Positions 50,907-59,725 are shown, counted from the first letter of the stretch. The stretch: 64,000 nucleotides of DNA from Silvibacterium bohemicum (GCF_001006305.1 NZ_LBHJ01000020.1:682001-746000), one strand, 5' to 3'. The notes: generated by a model not told the origin, from the letters alone. Numbers and translations: made by a program.

Positions 50907-51672
50907 GTGCGGCCTCCCTCTCGACCGGCTCCTGACCGGGCTTGAGCGCAACTTCTTCCATGCTGTTTAGCAGCTCGCGTGCGAAGTCATCCATTCGCGA
51001 GCCGAATTCGCGGCAGCGTGCTGTGAACTGGTTGTAGGCGACAACCGCAGGCACGGCGACGATCAGACCGGCTGCGGTCGTGATCAATGCCTCGGAGACG
51101 CCCGGCGCGACGGCGCGCAGCGTTGCCGATCCCGCCTGTCCCAGGCCATGGAAGGCATCGACGATGCCCATGATGGTTCCGAAGAGACCGACGAAGGGAG
51201 AAATTGCGCCGATGGTTGCGAGCCAGGTGAGGCGGCTCTCCATCAGCGTCAGCGATTCGCTGGATGCGGTCTGCGCGGCGCGCTCGAGCGCAACAATGTT
51301 GCGCGGCGGACCGTATCCGCCGGTCTGGCGGCGATAGGTCTCGTAAACTTCGTCGAAAACATTGACAAGTGGACTGGGCTTGAACTGCTCGCTGACCGTG
51401 GCAATCTCCTGCAGGCGAGTCGCCTTGCGGAAGGCACGGAGAAACTTCTTGCTCTGCGCTGCGGCACGGCGGAAACCGCCCAGCTTGCCCAGAATGATGG
51501 CCCACGACCAGAGGCTGGCGATCAACAGGATGCCCAAGACCGAGAGAGCGATGGGGCCACTGTTGTGCAGCATCTCCACAATCGCGCTGCCGTTATTGGT
51601 CACAGGAGCGGCGCCGGCATCTGCGTCGGTCTGAAGAAGGAGAAATGCTATACAGGCAAACAAAGGTGTCAT
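50890..51672 (-). CDS. tolQ: MotA/TolQ/ExbB proton channel protein
   Basis: The 260-residue inner-membrane protein has three helices (about 38-58, 150-175, 195-220) and the family signature TIGAISPFVGLFGTIMGIVDAF with ALITTAAGLIVAVPAVVAYN. With TolR it forms the proton channel that powers TolA. It is the first gene of the tol-pal operon; the 274 bases between it and recN must hold two divergent promoters, which I could not place. Confidence 0.94.
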   Translation of the reverse strand: MTPLFACIAFLLLQTDADAGAAPVTNNGSAIVEMLHNSGPIALSVLGILLIASLWSWAIILGKLGGFRRAAAQSKKFLRAFRKATRLQEIATVSEQFKPSPLVNVFDEVYETYRRQTGGYGPPRNIVALERAAQTASSESLTLMESRLTWLATIGAISPFVGLFGTIMGIVDAFHGLGQAGSATLRAVAPGVSEALITTAAGLIVAVPAVVAYNQFTARCREFGSRMDDFARELLNSMEEVALKPGQEPVEREAARGLHQ

Positions 51673-51946
51673 CGCGCTCTTAGTTCAACGTTACCAGACG
51701 CTCAAGAAGCCAACCAAGTTGTCTCCCTGCTCGTTTACTTTTTACAAACGGTGCCGGGAGAGGCAGAAAAACAATACGGTGAGACCTTCGAACTCCGGGA
51801 GCCTCCCGCGAAAACCGCAGAATCTACGATACAAGTGATAGACGCGCAAGGACGTAGAAAAGGATCATGATTCCAAAACCGATCCGCATTTCGCTCCCGG
51901 CCATGCCTCCTGCTATGCTGCGCGAAGATTCACCCAGAGAACCCGA

Positions 51947-53629
51947 ATGCTGCTGGAATTGCGCGCTGAAAATTACGCTGTTATTGACCACGCCATTGCC
52001 TCCTTTGGTCCGGGCCTCAATCTGCTGACCGGCGAGACCGGCGCGGGCAAGTCGATCCTGGTCGACGCCCTCGCCTTGCTGATGGGCAGCAAGGCTTCGT
52101 CGGACGTGGTGCGCCACGGAGCCGACAAGGCCGTCGTCTCCTGCGTCTTCGAGAGCACCCCGGGGGCCGAGGCCACGCTCGAAGCCAACGGCATCGACGC
52201 CGACGGCGACGAGATCATCCTGCGCCGCGAAATTCTCGAAAACGGCAAGGCCCGCGTCTACGTGAACAATCAGCCGGCCACCGTCGCCGTGCTGCGGCAG
52301 CTCGCGCCGGAGCTGGCCTTGGTCCACGCGCAGAGCGAGACCATGGGGGCCTTCGATCAGCTTCAGCAGCGCCAGCTTCTCGACCGCTTCGCCGGCCTGT
52401 CGACGGATTCCGTCGCCGCAGCTCACGCCGCCTGGCGCGCCCTTCAAGCCAGGCTTGAAGACCTCGAGCGCGACGAGCAGGACCGGCTGCGCATGGTCGA
52501 CCTGTGGAGCTTTCAGCATCGCGAGATCGAAGGAATCAAGCCCGAAGCCGGCGAAGACGAAGCTCTCGAAACCGAGCGCCGCGTACTGGCAAACGCGGAA
52601 AAGCTCTATGCCGCCTCGATGTCTGCCTATGACCTGCTCTATGACGGAGCCGGCTCGGCCGAGGCCACTCTGCGCTCCGCGCTGAAACAGGTAGAAGAGC
52701 TCGCTCGCTACGACGCGAAGTTCGAAGAAAGCAGGCAGCAGCTCGCGTCGACGCTGGCCGTCGTCGAAGACGTGGGCGCGACGGTGCGTGATTACGCGGA
52801 AGGCATCCAGTCGTCGCCCGAGCGGCTGGCAGAAATCGAAGACCGCCTCGCAGCTCTCGGCCGCCTCAAGCGCAAGTACGGAACGACGCTGGCCGATGTG
52901 ATCGCACACGGCGAGGAGGTCGCACAGAAGCTGGCCGAGATCGAGAACCGCGACGAGATCCTCAAGACCCTGCGCGCCGATCTTGATCGCGCCGCGCAAG
53001 CCTATCGCGAAGCCGCGCAGGCATTGCACGCGGAGCGCGAAGCCGCAGCCAAAAAGCTGGAGAAACTCGCCGAGGCGCAGATCAACGACCTCGCCATGAA
53101 GGTGCGTTTCGCCATTGGCGTCCTCGCCGACGAGAAGCCCGCAAGCTGGACCGCCTATGGGTGGGACACCGTCGAATGCCGCATCGCCACCAATGCCGGC
53201 GAGCCGCTGAAGCCGCTCGACGAGATCGCCTCCGGCGGAGAAATGTCGCGCGTGTTACTGGCGCTGAAGGTAAGCGTCGAAGAGGGCGCGGCCAAGGGCA
53301 AAAAGAAGCTGCAGATGCCGCGAACGCTGGTCTTCGACGAGATCGATATCGGCATCGGCGGCCGCGCGGCGGAAGCTGTAGGCCAGAAGCTGAAGGCGCT
53401 CTCGCGCGCCCAGCAGGTGCTGTGCGTGACCCACCTGCCGCAGATCGCATCCTTCGCCAACCAGCATTTTCTGATCGAGAAGCAGGAGAAACAGGGACGC
53501 ACCCGGACCTCGGTGCGATTGCTCACCGACAACGAGCGCACCGAAGAAGTAGCGCGCATGTTGAGCGGCGCGAAACTGACGGAAACCTCGATCAAACACG
53601 CCGAACAGATGTTGAAGACCAGCCGCTGA
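51947..53629 (+). CDS. recN: DNA repair ATPase RecN
   Basis: The 560-residue SMC-like protein has the Walker A motif GETGAGKSILVDALALLMG (about 30-50), a coiled-coil core (about 150-370), the signature DEIASGGEMSRVLLALK and the Walker B segment TLVFDEIDIGIGGRAAEAVG, followed by QVLCVTHLPQIAS. It acts in double-strand break repair. The ATG opens the canonical MLLELRAENYAVIDHA. It is divergent from tol-pal and ends in a hairpin shared with the convergent gene. Confidence 0.96.
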   Translation: MLLELRAENYAVIDHAIASFGPGLNLLTGETGAGKSILVDALALLMGSKASSDVVRHGADKAVVSCVFESTPGAEATLEANGIDADGDEIILRREILENGKARVYVNNQPATVAVLRQLAPELALVHAQSETMGAFDQLQQRQLLDRFAGLSTDSVAAAHAAWRALQARLEDLERDEQDRLRMVDLWSFQHREIEGIKPEAGEDEALETERRVLANAEKLYAASMSAYDLLYDGAGSAEATLRSALKQVEELARYDAKFEESRQQLASTLAVVEDVGATVRDYAEGIQSSPERLAEIEDRLAALGRLKRKYGTTLADVIAHGEEVAQKLAEIENRDEILKTLRADLDRAAQAYREAAQALHAEREAAAKKLEKLAEAQINDLAMKVRFAIGVLADEKPASWTAYGWDTVECRIATNAGEPLKPLDEIASGGEMSRVLLALKVSVEEGAAKGKKKLQMPRTLVFDEIDIGIGGRAAEAVGQKLKALSRAQQVLCVTHLPQIASFANQHFLIEKQEKQGRTRTSVRLLTDNERTEEVARMLSGAKLTETSIKHAEQMLKTSR

Positions 53630-53634
53630 AGCTC

Positions 53635-53667
53635 TGCGGAGAGCGGGAAAAACCGCCGCTCTCCGCA
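53635..53667. terminator. Bidirectional terminator hairpin
   Basis: A perfect 12-bp stem (TGCGGAGAGCGG with CCGCTCTCCGCA) around a 9-base loop separates the convergent recN and peptidase genes. There is no clear T tract outside the stem. Confidence 0.7.
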
Positions 53668-53675
53668 TGAAGCAC

Positions 53676-55013
53676 CTATTTCGCGAGCGTATAGATCACG
53701 TTGATTGTCGTCTCGACTTCGACGGGCTCGCCATTCAGCAGATACGGCTTATAAGTCCATTGCCGCACCGCATCGAGCGACGATTGCTGCAGCTCTTTCG
53801 GTCCGGAGAGAACATTCAGCTGTTCTATAGCGCCGTCCTTGCCGATCACCGCATTCAACACCACCTTGCCCTGAATCCTTGCCTTCTTGGCGTCTTCCGG
53901 ATATTGCGGAGCAGGTCCGGATAGCTTATTGCCCGCCATCACTCCGGGAGAGACGTTGATACGGCCAGGTGCAGATGGATGGCTGTCATTCGCCGTCGAT
54001 ACTGCGCTTACGTGCATGCTCAGCGCCAGCGCCGAACCGCAGATCCCGGCCCCGAGTAGAGCGCAGGTTGCCACAATGGCCAGCCTCCGCGCACCTCGAA
54101 TCTCGTTACGCTTTTCGGTCAGCTTCATAAGTCTCCTTTCAAGAGCGTTGGCATCGAAGATTCCGATGGCGTGAGGAACTCTGACCGGCATCCCCTCCAA
54201 CAGCAGAGAGGCCAGCCGCAGCAGCGATCTTGCATATTCGTTGGGTCCGGCAAATTCAGCCGCCATCTGGTCGCAGACCATCTCGCGGGTTTCCATGATG
54301 CGTTCCCGCGTAAACCAGAAGAGCGGGTGGTAGCTCACCGGCAGTGAGAGCACTTCATAGAGCAGGTTGATAAGGAAGTCATTGCGGCGAATGTGCGCGA
54401 ACTCGTGCGCGATCACCGTGTAAAGATCGCTCTCCGGCAGACCAGCGAGCATCTTCGCAGGCAGCAATACCAGCCTGCGCGAGAGCCCCATCGTGACCGG
54501 CCCGAAGACCTGGGAAGACGCGGCAATCGATGCGTCTTCGATCCTGAACCGCTGAGAACAACGCTGCCAGACAAGAGCGGCTTCGCCGGTAAGCTCGACC
54601 GGTACGGCCGCTCTTCGAATGGACAAGAGCCGGAACCAGCTCCAGAGAAATCGCGCGGCGAAATAAGCGCTCACCAGGACGTAAGCGGCTGCAGCCACCG
54701 TCAACAGCATGGCTGAAAAATTGTGACCGCCTAGTCCCGTGCCGGAACCCATCACCACCGTAACGCTCGCGTCGGCCACCCCACGGGAGCCGGCAAGCCG
54801 TGCGATGAGATTTCGCAGCCACTGCCATGACAGCGTAGAGCAAGCCGGAAGCAGGCTCTGCAGCACCAGCACGCATACCCAGACGCGATGCTCGGCCAAG
54901 GCTCCCGCTCGTCGCAACAACCGCGCTGCCATCCAACCAGCAGCCAGCAGCAGCGGAACTTGCCACAGGGAATTCAGTAGATAGGACAGAATCCACGACT
55001 CAACATTCGTCAT
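53676..55013 (-). CDS. M56 (BlaR1-like) membrane peptidase with TonB-like C-terminus
   Basis: The 445-residue protein has four membrane helices (near 10-30, 45-60, 103-125 and 310-332), a cytoplasmic zinc peptidase site HEFAH (His203, Glu204, His207) with downstream ETREMVCDQMAAEF, and a periplasmic TonB-C-like domain (about 360-445; GKVVLNAVIGKDGAIEQLNVLSGP). BlaR1 relatives sense a signal outside and cleave a BlaI-type repressor inside. The sensor here is a TonB-like domain, not a penicillin-binding domain, so the ligand is not a beta-lactam by this evidence. The ATG overlaps the repressor stop (ATGA). Confidence 0.9.
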   Translation of the reverse strand: MTNVESWILSYLLNSLWQVPLLLAAGWMAARLLRRAGALAEHRVWVCVLVLQSLLPACSTLSWQWLRNLIARLAGSRGVADASVTVVMGSGTGLGGHNFSAMLLTVAAAAYVLVSAYFAARFLWSWFRLLSIRRAAVPVELTGEAALVWQRCSQRFRIEDASIAASSQVFGPVTMGLSRRLVLLPAKMLAGLPESDLYTVIAHEFAHIRRNDFLINLLYEVLSLPVSYHPLFWFTRERIMETREMVCDQMAAEFAGPNEYARSLLRLASLLLEGMPVRVPHAIGIFDANALERRLMKLTEKRNEIRGARRLAIVATCALLGAGICGSALALSMHVSAVSTANDSHPSAPGRINVSPGVMAGNKLSGPAPQYPEDAKKARIQGKVVLNAVIGKDGAIEQLNVLSGPKELQQSSLDAVRQWTYKPYLLNGEPVEVETTINVIYTLAK

Positions 55014-55402
55014 GACTTATCCCCCTCCCGGTTGTATCTCTCCGTGAGCTCGGCAAGCTTCCCGGCATCGATCTGCCGGTTCTTGAGCAGGCTCATCACC
55101 AGCTCTTCGCTCGATCCACCGAACATGCGGTCGATCAAGTCGCGCACGCCCTGCCCCAGCGCCTTGTTTTCCGTCACCTTCGCGGAGTAGACATAGGCGC
55201 GCCCCTCGAGCTCGCGCTTCAGCTTCCCCTTGCGCTCCAGGATGTTCAGCATCGTCTGCACGGTGGTGTAGGCCAGCGGAGGCTCGAGCTCCGCCTGCAC
55301 GGCGCTCACCGTGCTGCTGCCGCACCGCCAGATCACCTGCATGATTTTCAGCTCCAGCTTGGTCAGACCGGGCTTCTTCGGCTCCTTCGACTCTTTCGCC
55401 AT
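55010..55402 (-). CDS. BlaI/MecI family repressor
   Basis: The 130-residue winged-helix repressor shows LTKLELKIMQVIWRCGSSTVSAVQAEL, LAYTTVQTMLNILERKGKLKRELEGRAYVYSA and the C-terminal dimerisation helix region (FGGSSEELVMSLLKN). It is coupled to the peptidase gene that presumably inactivates it, and a palindrome at its own promoter suggests autorepression. Confidence 0.93.
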   Translation of the reverse strand: MAKESKEPKKPGLTKLELKIMQVIWRCGSSTVSAVQAELEPPLAYTTVQTMLNILERKGKLKRELEGRAYVYSAKVTENKALGQGVRDLIDRMFGGSSEELVMSLLKNRQIDAGKLAELTERYNREGDKS

Positions 55403-55409
55403 GCCTCCT

Positions 55410-55453
55410 CCTAATGAATTAGGACATTAGGCTTGACAGATGGACCTTGTCAA
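55410..55453 (-). promoter_or_regulatory. Promoter and candidate operator of the BlaI/peptidase pair
   Basis: On the minus strand TTGACA (55448-55453) and TAATGT (55424-55429) are 18 bases apart. The palindrome CCTAATGAATTAGG (55410-55423) lies between the -10 box and the ribosome binding site, and a TTGACA/TGTCAA inverted repeat (55433-55453) overlaps the -35. Either palindrome could be the BlaI-type site. Confidence 0.7.
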
Positions 55454-55863
55454 CTAAAACTTTAGGACTTTGTTGAATAATTTTTTCACTGCACGACCGT
55501 TTGCATGGTTCGAGGGGCTTAATCTTTGGGAGGGACTGAACAGCTTTAGCTGTGCCATAACGTATCCGAACAAATCGCGGCTTTAGTCTCTGAGGGATAG
55601 ATTTTCGGCTGCGCGACGGCGCGCCCGTCATCGCAGGGCGCTGATGCGCAACAAGACCCGATCCAATCAATGCCGAGATCAGCTTCATCGGAACCATTCG
55701 TCCGTTTTCCGAACCGATCGGAACCGGCCTCCTTATGGGCTCGTTATTTTTCAATCAATCTTCGCCCTGATATACTCCGTGGTTGCGGGAGTTGCTTCAA
55801 AGCAGCACTGTTTTCCAGCATTTACCGCAAAAATTCATCTCAACACCGAGTCCTGAGGTCTCT
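55454..55863. other. Intergenic region before yebC
   Basis: No gene is supported in these 410 bases. A 14-bp palindrome ACAGCTTTAGCTGT lies at 55540-55553. A frame on the minus strand through this region is Arg/Ser/Lys-rich without motif and is taken as chance. The yebC promoter must lie here. Confidence 0.55.
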
Positions 55864-56613
55864 ATGTCCGGCCATTCCAAATGGGCGACAATCAAGCACA
55901 AGAAGGGCGCACTGGACGCCAAGCGCGGCAAGATCTTTACCCGCCTGATTAAAGAAATCACCATCGCGGCCCGCACCGGAGGCGGCGACCCGGACGGCAA
56001 TCCCCGCCTGCGCTCTGCCATCCTTGCGGCCAAGGCCGAGAACATGCCGGCAGATAACATCAAGCGCGCCGTGCAGCGCGGCACCGGTGAAATCCCCGGC
56101 CTGCAGTACGAGGAAATCTCCTTCGAGGGCTACGGTCCGGGCGGCGTCGCCATCATCGTCGACGCCACCACCGACAACCGCAACCGCGCGGTGAGCGAAA
56201 TCCGCCACAGCTTCTCGAAGCACGGCGGCAACCTGGGCGAGCCGAATTCGGTGCGCTTCATGTTCTCGAAGAAGGGCGTCATTGCCGTCTCCAAGGACGT
56301 AGCCGACGAAGACACACTGATGGGCATCGTGCTCGAAGCCGGCGGCGAGGACCTGAACGACGAAGGCGATACCTGGGAGATCCTCACCGAGCCGAATTCG
56401 TACGAAGCGGTAGCGCAGGCAGTGCGCGACGCCAAGATCGAAACCGTCATGTCCGAGATCACCATGGTGGCCTCGACCTACACCAAGCTCGAAGGCGCGG
56501 TTGCAGCGCAGATGCTTCGCCTCCTCGATGCCCTCGACGACAATGACGACGTGCAGAACGTCTACTCGAACCTCGACATCGATGCGAAACAGCTGGAAGA
56601 GGTCGCGGGCTAA
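55864..56613 (+). CDS. yebC: YebC/PmpR family regulator or translation factor
   Basis: The 249-residue protein opens MSGHSKWATIKHKKGALDAKRGKIF, the YebC signature, and shows IKRAVQRGTGE, YEGYGPGGVAIIV-type FEGYGPGGVAII and DALDDNDDVQNVYSNLD. Members act as DNA-binding regulators or relieve ribosome stalling; which applies is not visible. ATG 55864 with GAGG upstream is certain from the signature. A terminator follows. Confidence 0.95.
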   Translation: MSGHSKWATIKHKKGALDAKRGKIFTRLIKEITIAARTGGGDPDGNPRLRSAILAAKAENMPADNIKRAVQRGTGEIPGLQYEEISFEGYGPGGVAIIVDATTDNRNRAVSEIRHSFSKHGGNLGEPNSVRFMFSKKGVIAVSKDVADEDTLMGIVLEAGGEDLNDEGDTWEILTEPNSYEAVAQAVRDAKIETVMSEITMVASTYTKLEGAVAAQMLRLLDALDDNDDVQNVYSNLDIDAKQLEEVAG

Positions 56614-56638
56614 CCACGCTTACTCTACCGTCAGAGCG

Positions 56639-56666
56639 GCCGCCGCGATTGGCGGCTTCTCTTTTT
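56639..56666 (+). terminator. Rho-independent terminator after yebC
   Basis: GCCGCC and GGCGGC form a 6-bp stem around GCGATT, followed by TTCTCTTTTT. Confidence 0.85.
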
Positions 56667-56705
56667 GCCCCTTTCATCAGTTTCCGAAAGAGACGACACG
56701 ACTCG

Positions 56706-57437
56706 ATGCGCATGAGATGTTTTTCTATCCTTTATGCGGCGATCTTCGCCGCGGCTTGTGGGAGCACGCAGATATCGCAGGCACAGACGCCGGCGCCCGC
56801 CAACGATTCACCGGCCAAAGCGGTCATGGCCACCGATCCCTGGGAGTTCGGAGCCTTCTTTCAGGGCGGACTCGGCCAGGGCGATCGCGACGATTTCACC
56901 TTCACCTCTGCCGGCGTGCGCCTGGGCAAAGTGATTACAGATGAGCATCTGCCCGGCCTGCTGCGCGGACAATTCGAATACGCCGGCGAGATCATGCCCT
57001 ACTGGCAGTCGTTCACCCCCGGGCCTCATTCCGCATCGACAAAAATCTACAGCCAGAGCGGCCAGTATCTGGGCTCGCAAGTTCTGCCCTACGGCGGTGG
57101 AACCTTTACGGGCGCGAGCATCACGCCCATCATCCTGCGCTGGGATCTCAAGCCCAGGAAGCGGCTGGCTCCATGGCTGCAGGGCGCGGGCGGACTGGTT
57201 TACACCACGCACAAATATCCGCCGGACATTCTGGTGCAGCACGGCACGCCGGGCGCAACCAGCGTCTTCAATTTCACTCCGCAATTCGGCGTCGGCTTTC
57301 ACTACTTCGTGAAGCCGCGGCAGTCGATCGACTTTGCCGCGAACGCCATCCACATCTCCAGTGCCTCGCTCGGAGATCGCAATCCCGGTATCAATGCAAG
57401 CGTGCAGTTCCAGATCGGCTATAGCTGGTGGAAATGA
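56706..57437 (+). CDS. Lipid A 3-O-deacylase, PagL-like
   Basis: The 243-residue outer-membrane barrel protein has a signal peptide (about 1-26, ending SQAQ) and the C-terminal PagL motif AIHISSASLGDRNPGINA, with His216 and Ser218 as the catalytic pair. PagL removes the 3-O acyl chain of lipid A. The ATG at 56706 lies at the signal peptide; a TTG upstream would overlap the terminator and is rejected. The length is somewhat more than the usual 170-190 residues because of an N-terminal extension and long loops. Confidence 0.85.
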   Translation: MRMRCFSILYAAIFAAACGSTQISQAQTPAPANDSPAKAVMATDPWEFGAFFQGGLGQGDRDDFTFTSAGVRLGKVITDEHLPGLLRGQFEYAGEIMPYWQSFTPGPHSASTKIYSQSGQYLGSQVLPYGGGTFTGASITPIILRWDLKPRKRLAPWLQGAGGLVYTTHKYPPDILVQHGTPGATSVFNFTPQFGVGFHYFVKPRQSIDFAANAIHISSASLGDRNPGINASVQFQIGYSWWK

Positions 57438-57443
57438 AAAAAG

Positions 57444-57576
57444 CAGGGTATAGGGGATAGGTTTTAGGGTGTAGGCTGCTCATCGGAGAAACGTGACGGC
57501 CGCAAACCCTGTTGGCCGATGCTTAGTTTTCTACACCCTCCCACCCTAAACCCTGTACCCTACACGCTATACCCTG
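57444..57576. repeat. Imperfect inverted repeat rich in GGGTA/CCCTA words
   Basis: The arms at 57444-57474 (CAGGGTATAGGGGATAGG and on) and 57531-57576 (ending CGCTATACCCTG) are imperfect inverted copies and contain repeated TACCCT/ACCCTA words. They fill the gap between the deacylase and formimidoyltransferase genes. They could fold as a long hairpin ending the deacylase transcript or be a dispersed repeat. Confidence 0.6.
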
Positions 57577-57583
57577 AGTCCAC

Positions 57584-58525
57584 ATGTCCGATCCGCTTGT
57601 CGAATGCGTGCCGAACTTCTCCGAGGGCCGGAATCGGGCCGTCGTGGAAGCCATTGTTGCCGCGATGGCGGTCGACGGCGTTTCCCTGCTCGATTATTCG
57701 CTCGACCCCGATCACAACCGCTCCGTGGTGACGATCGTCGGACCGCCTGCGGCGGTAGTTGAGTCGGCAGTGCGCGGAGCCGGCAAAGCGGCCGAGCTGA
57801 TCGATCTCACCTCGCAGCAGGGCGTCCACCCGCGGATCGGTGCGGCCGACGTGATCCCCTTCGTTCCCGTCCGGGATATCTCGCTGGAGCAGTGCGTGCT
57901 GTTCGCCCGGCAGGCTGGAGCGGCATTGTGGAGCCGGCACGGAATCCCGGTTTATTTCTATGAAGCGGCCGCGGCCCGGCCCGACCGGGCGCTGCTCGAA
58001 GATGTACGTCGCGGCCAGTTCGAAGGCCTGAGAGATGCGGTCCGGCGTGAGGTTGCCCGGCGTCCCGACGTCGGCGGCCCGGAGCTGCATCCTACGGCCG
58101 GAGCTTCGGCTGTGGGCGCGCGGCGCTTCCTGATCGCCTACAACCTCTATCTCAACACCTCCGATGTGGCTAAAGCTCGGGCCATTGCCCGCGAAGTCCG
58201 TGCATCCGGTGGGGGCCTTACCGGCGTTAAAGCTATGGGGGTATTGGCCCACGGCGAGGCGCAGATCTCGATGAATATCACCGACTTCCGGCAGACGCCG
58301 GTGAGCCAGGTGTACGCCGCGGTAAGAGATAAAGCGGCCCGTTTTGGCGTGGAACCGGTGCGCGGAGAGCTGATCGGCCTGATTCCGCTGGCTGCCGCTG
58401 AGCAGGAAAGCGAATGGCTGCGTCTTTTTCATGAATTCGACCCGGAAGAGAAGATTCTGGAACGAAAGTTGCAGAGTCCAAAAGCGTGGCCAGAAACGAA
58501 GTCTTCCAATCCGGGTCTAAGATAA
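57584..58525 (+). CDS. Glutamate formimidoyltransferase (single-domain)
   Basis: The 313-residue enzyme opens LVECVPNFSEGRN and shows GVHPRIGAADVIPFVPV, IPVYFYEAAAARPDR and GPELHPTAGASAVGAR, the two formiminotransferase subdomains (about 1-180 and 181-300). It moves the formimino group of formiminoglutamate to tetrahydrofolate in histidine breakdown. The cyclodeaminase domain of the fused FTCD enzyme is absent. No hut gene is adjacent. Confidence 0.92.
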   Translation: MSDPLVECVPNFSEGRNRAVVEAIVAAMAVDGVSLLDYSLDPDHNRSVVTIVGPPAAVVESAVRGAGKAAELIDLTSQQGVHPRIGAADVIPFVPVRDISLEQCVLFARQAGAALWSRHGIPVYFYEAAAARPDRALLEDVRRGQFEGLRDAVRREVARRPDVGGPELHPTAGASAVGARRFLIAYNLYLNTSDVAKARAIAREVRASGGGLTGVKAMGVLAHGEAQISMNITDFRQTPVSQVYAAVRDKAARFGVEPVRGELIGLIPLAAAEQESEWLRLFHEFDPEEKILERKLQSPKAWPETKSSNPGLR

Positions 58526-58571
58526 AAACTGGGATAGAAACTGTCATAGCTAACATAAATAGATAGAAACT
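58521..58571. repeat. Three copies of a GATAGAAACT-type decamer
   Basis: GATAAAAACT (58521-58530), GATAGAAACT (58533-58542) and GATAGAAACT (58562-58571) lie in an AT-rich stretch upstream of the secreted-protein gene, the first over the stop of the preceding gene. Possibly a regulator site array. Confidence 0.5.
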
Positions 58572-58684
58572 AGAATTTAGACCGATAAAGTAAAGATAGT
58601 TACGGTTGGAACCGCGTGAACGCGGGCGGCACACTAGAGAAGGTAGGGCCCAGCGCAGCGGCGCGGTCCGGAGGAAATCTGAAA

Positions 58685-59653
58685 ATGAACTTGAACAAGA
58701 CAATGCAACGGTTGACGATGACTGCGCTTCTGGCCGCTGCGGCCGCCGCGCTTGCCGGAACTCCGGCCATGGCTGCGCAGCTGGACAGCGACGCGCGAAC
58801 GGCGATTCCCAAGGACGTGCAGCAGATTATTGTCGTCGACTATCGCGCCATGCAGAATTCGCCGGCCGCTATGGACCTGAAGGCGCGCATCCTGCCTCCC
58901 GAGTTGAAGCAGCTGGAGCAGGCCCTGAAGGTCTCGGGCTTCAATGAAAATCACGATGTCGAAGAGCTGGCCTTTGCCGCCTTCCGCGTGGGCGATAACA
59001 ACGCCAAGATCGTGGGTATCGCGCAGGGGCAGTTTTCGCTGCCCGACATCATGGCGACCATCAAGAAGAATAAGGTCAAAGCCACACTCTGGCACACCAA
59101 CAAGCTATATCCCATGGGCGCCAGCGGCATGCTGGTCACCTTCCTGAATCCCACCACCATGGTCTTCGGATCGACTGATGCCATCAAGCCGGCGCTCGAT
59201 GCGCGCGATGGCTACGCGCCGAACCTCCTGACCAACCCGGACATGGTGCAGCAGATGGGCACCGTCGATACCCAGCCGCTCTGGAGCATCATGGACCAGA
59301 AGGGCACGCAGTTCATGATGCGCAGCCTTCTCGGCCAGGCGTCGCAGCTTACCGACTATGAAACCATCAAGAAGCGCCTGCTGGGTTCGACTTACACCAT
59401 GAACTTCCAGAACGGCGTGAAGTTCAACCTCACCGTCTCCACTCCGGACACCTTCACCGCAGCAACCATGTCCTCCCTGTTGAACGCCGCGGCCATGTAC
59501 AAGAAGGTAAGCGGAACGACGGTCGAGAAGCAGGCCATCGACTCCACCACGATCGATTCCAGCGCCGGACTGCTTGAGGTAAGCTTCGTCGCCTCCGACA
59601 GCGAATTCTCCAGCCTGCTGCAGTCGCCGCTCTTTCATTCAGTCGTGCAGTAA
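58685..59653 (+). CDS. Secreted protein of unknown function
   Basis: The 322-residue protein has a clear signal peptide (about 1-31, ending AMAA) and no motif that I recognise. The mature part has alternating short strands and helices, with segments such as IVVDYRAMQNSPAAMDLKAR, HDVEELAFAAFRVGDNNAKIVGIAQGQF and a repeated polar/glycine pattern. GGAGG stands 9 bases before the ATG at 58685; a GTG at 58616 is less likely because the signal peptide would then be buried. A terminator follows. It is probably periplasmic or cell-surface. Confidence 0.85.
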   Translation: MNLNKTMQRLTMTALLAAAAAALAGTPAMAAQLDSDARTAIPKDVQQIIVVDYRAMQNSPAAMDLKARILPPELKQLEQALKVSGFNENHDVEELAFAAFRVGDNNAKIVGIAQGQFSLPDIMATIKKNKVKATLWHTNKLYPMGASGMLVTFLNPTTMVFGSTDAIKPALDARDGYAPNLLTNPDMVQQMGTVDTQPLWSIMDQKGTQFMMRSLLGQASQLTDYETIKKRLLGSTYTMNFQNGVKFNLTVSTPDTFTAATMSSLLNAAAMYKKVSGTTVEKQAIDSTTIDSSAGLLEVSFVASDSEFSSLLQSPLFHSVVQ

Positions 59654-59682
59654 GTTCTATCTGCGATATATCATGGAAAAGA

Positions 59683-59725
59683 AGGCTCCCCAAGCCAGCG
59701 GGCTCGGGGAGCCTCTTTATTTTCA
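59683..59725 (+). terminator. Rho-independent terminator
   Basis: AGGCTCCCC (59683-59691) and GGGGAGCCT (59706-59714) pair around a 14-base loop and are followed by TCTTTATTTT. It ends the secreted-protein gene and may also serve the convergent gene, whose stop is 6 bases away. Confidence 0.85.

Noticed and set aside
53676-55402. Beta-lactam resistance regulators blaR1/blaI
   Set aside because: The peptidase lacks the penicillin-binding sensor domain and no beta-lactamase gene is nearby.
55419-55754. A 111-codon minus-strand gene before yebC
   Set aside because: It overlaps the BlaI promoter, has no motif, and its composition is that of translated non-coding DNA.
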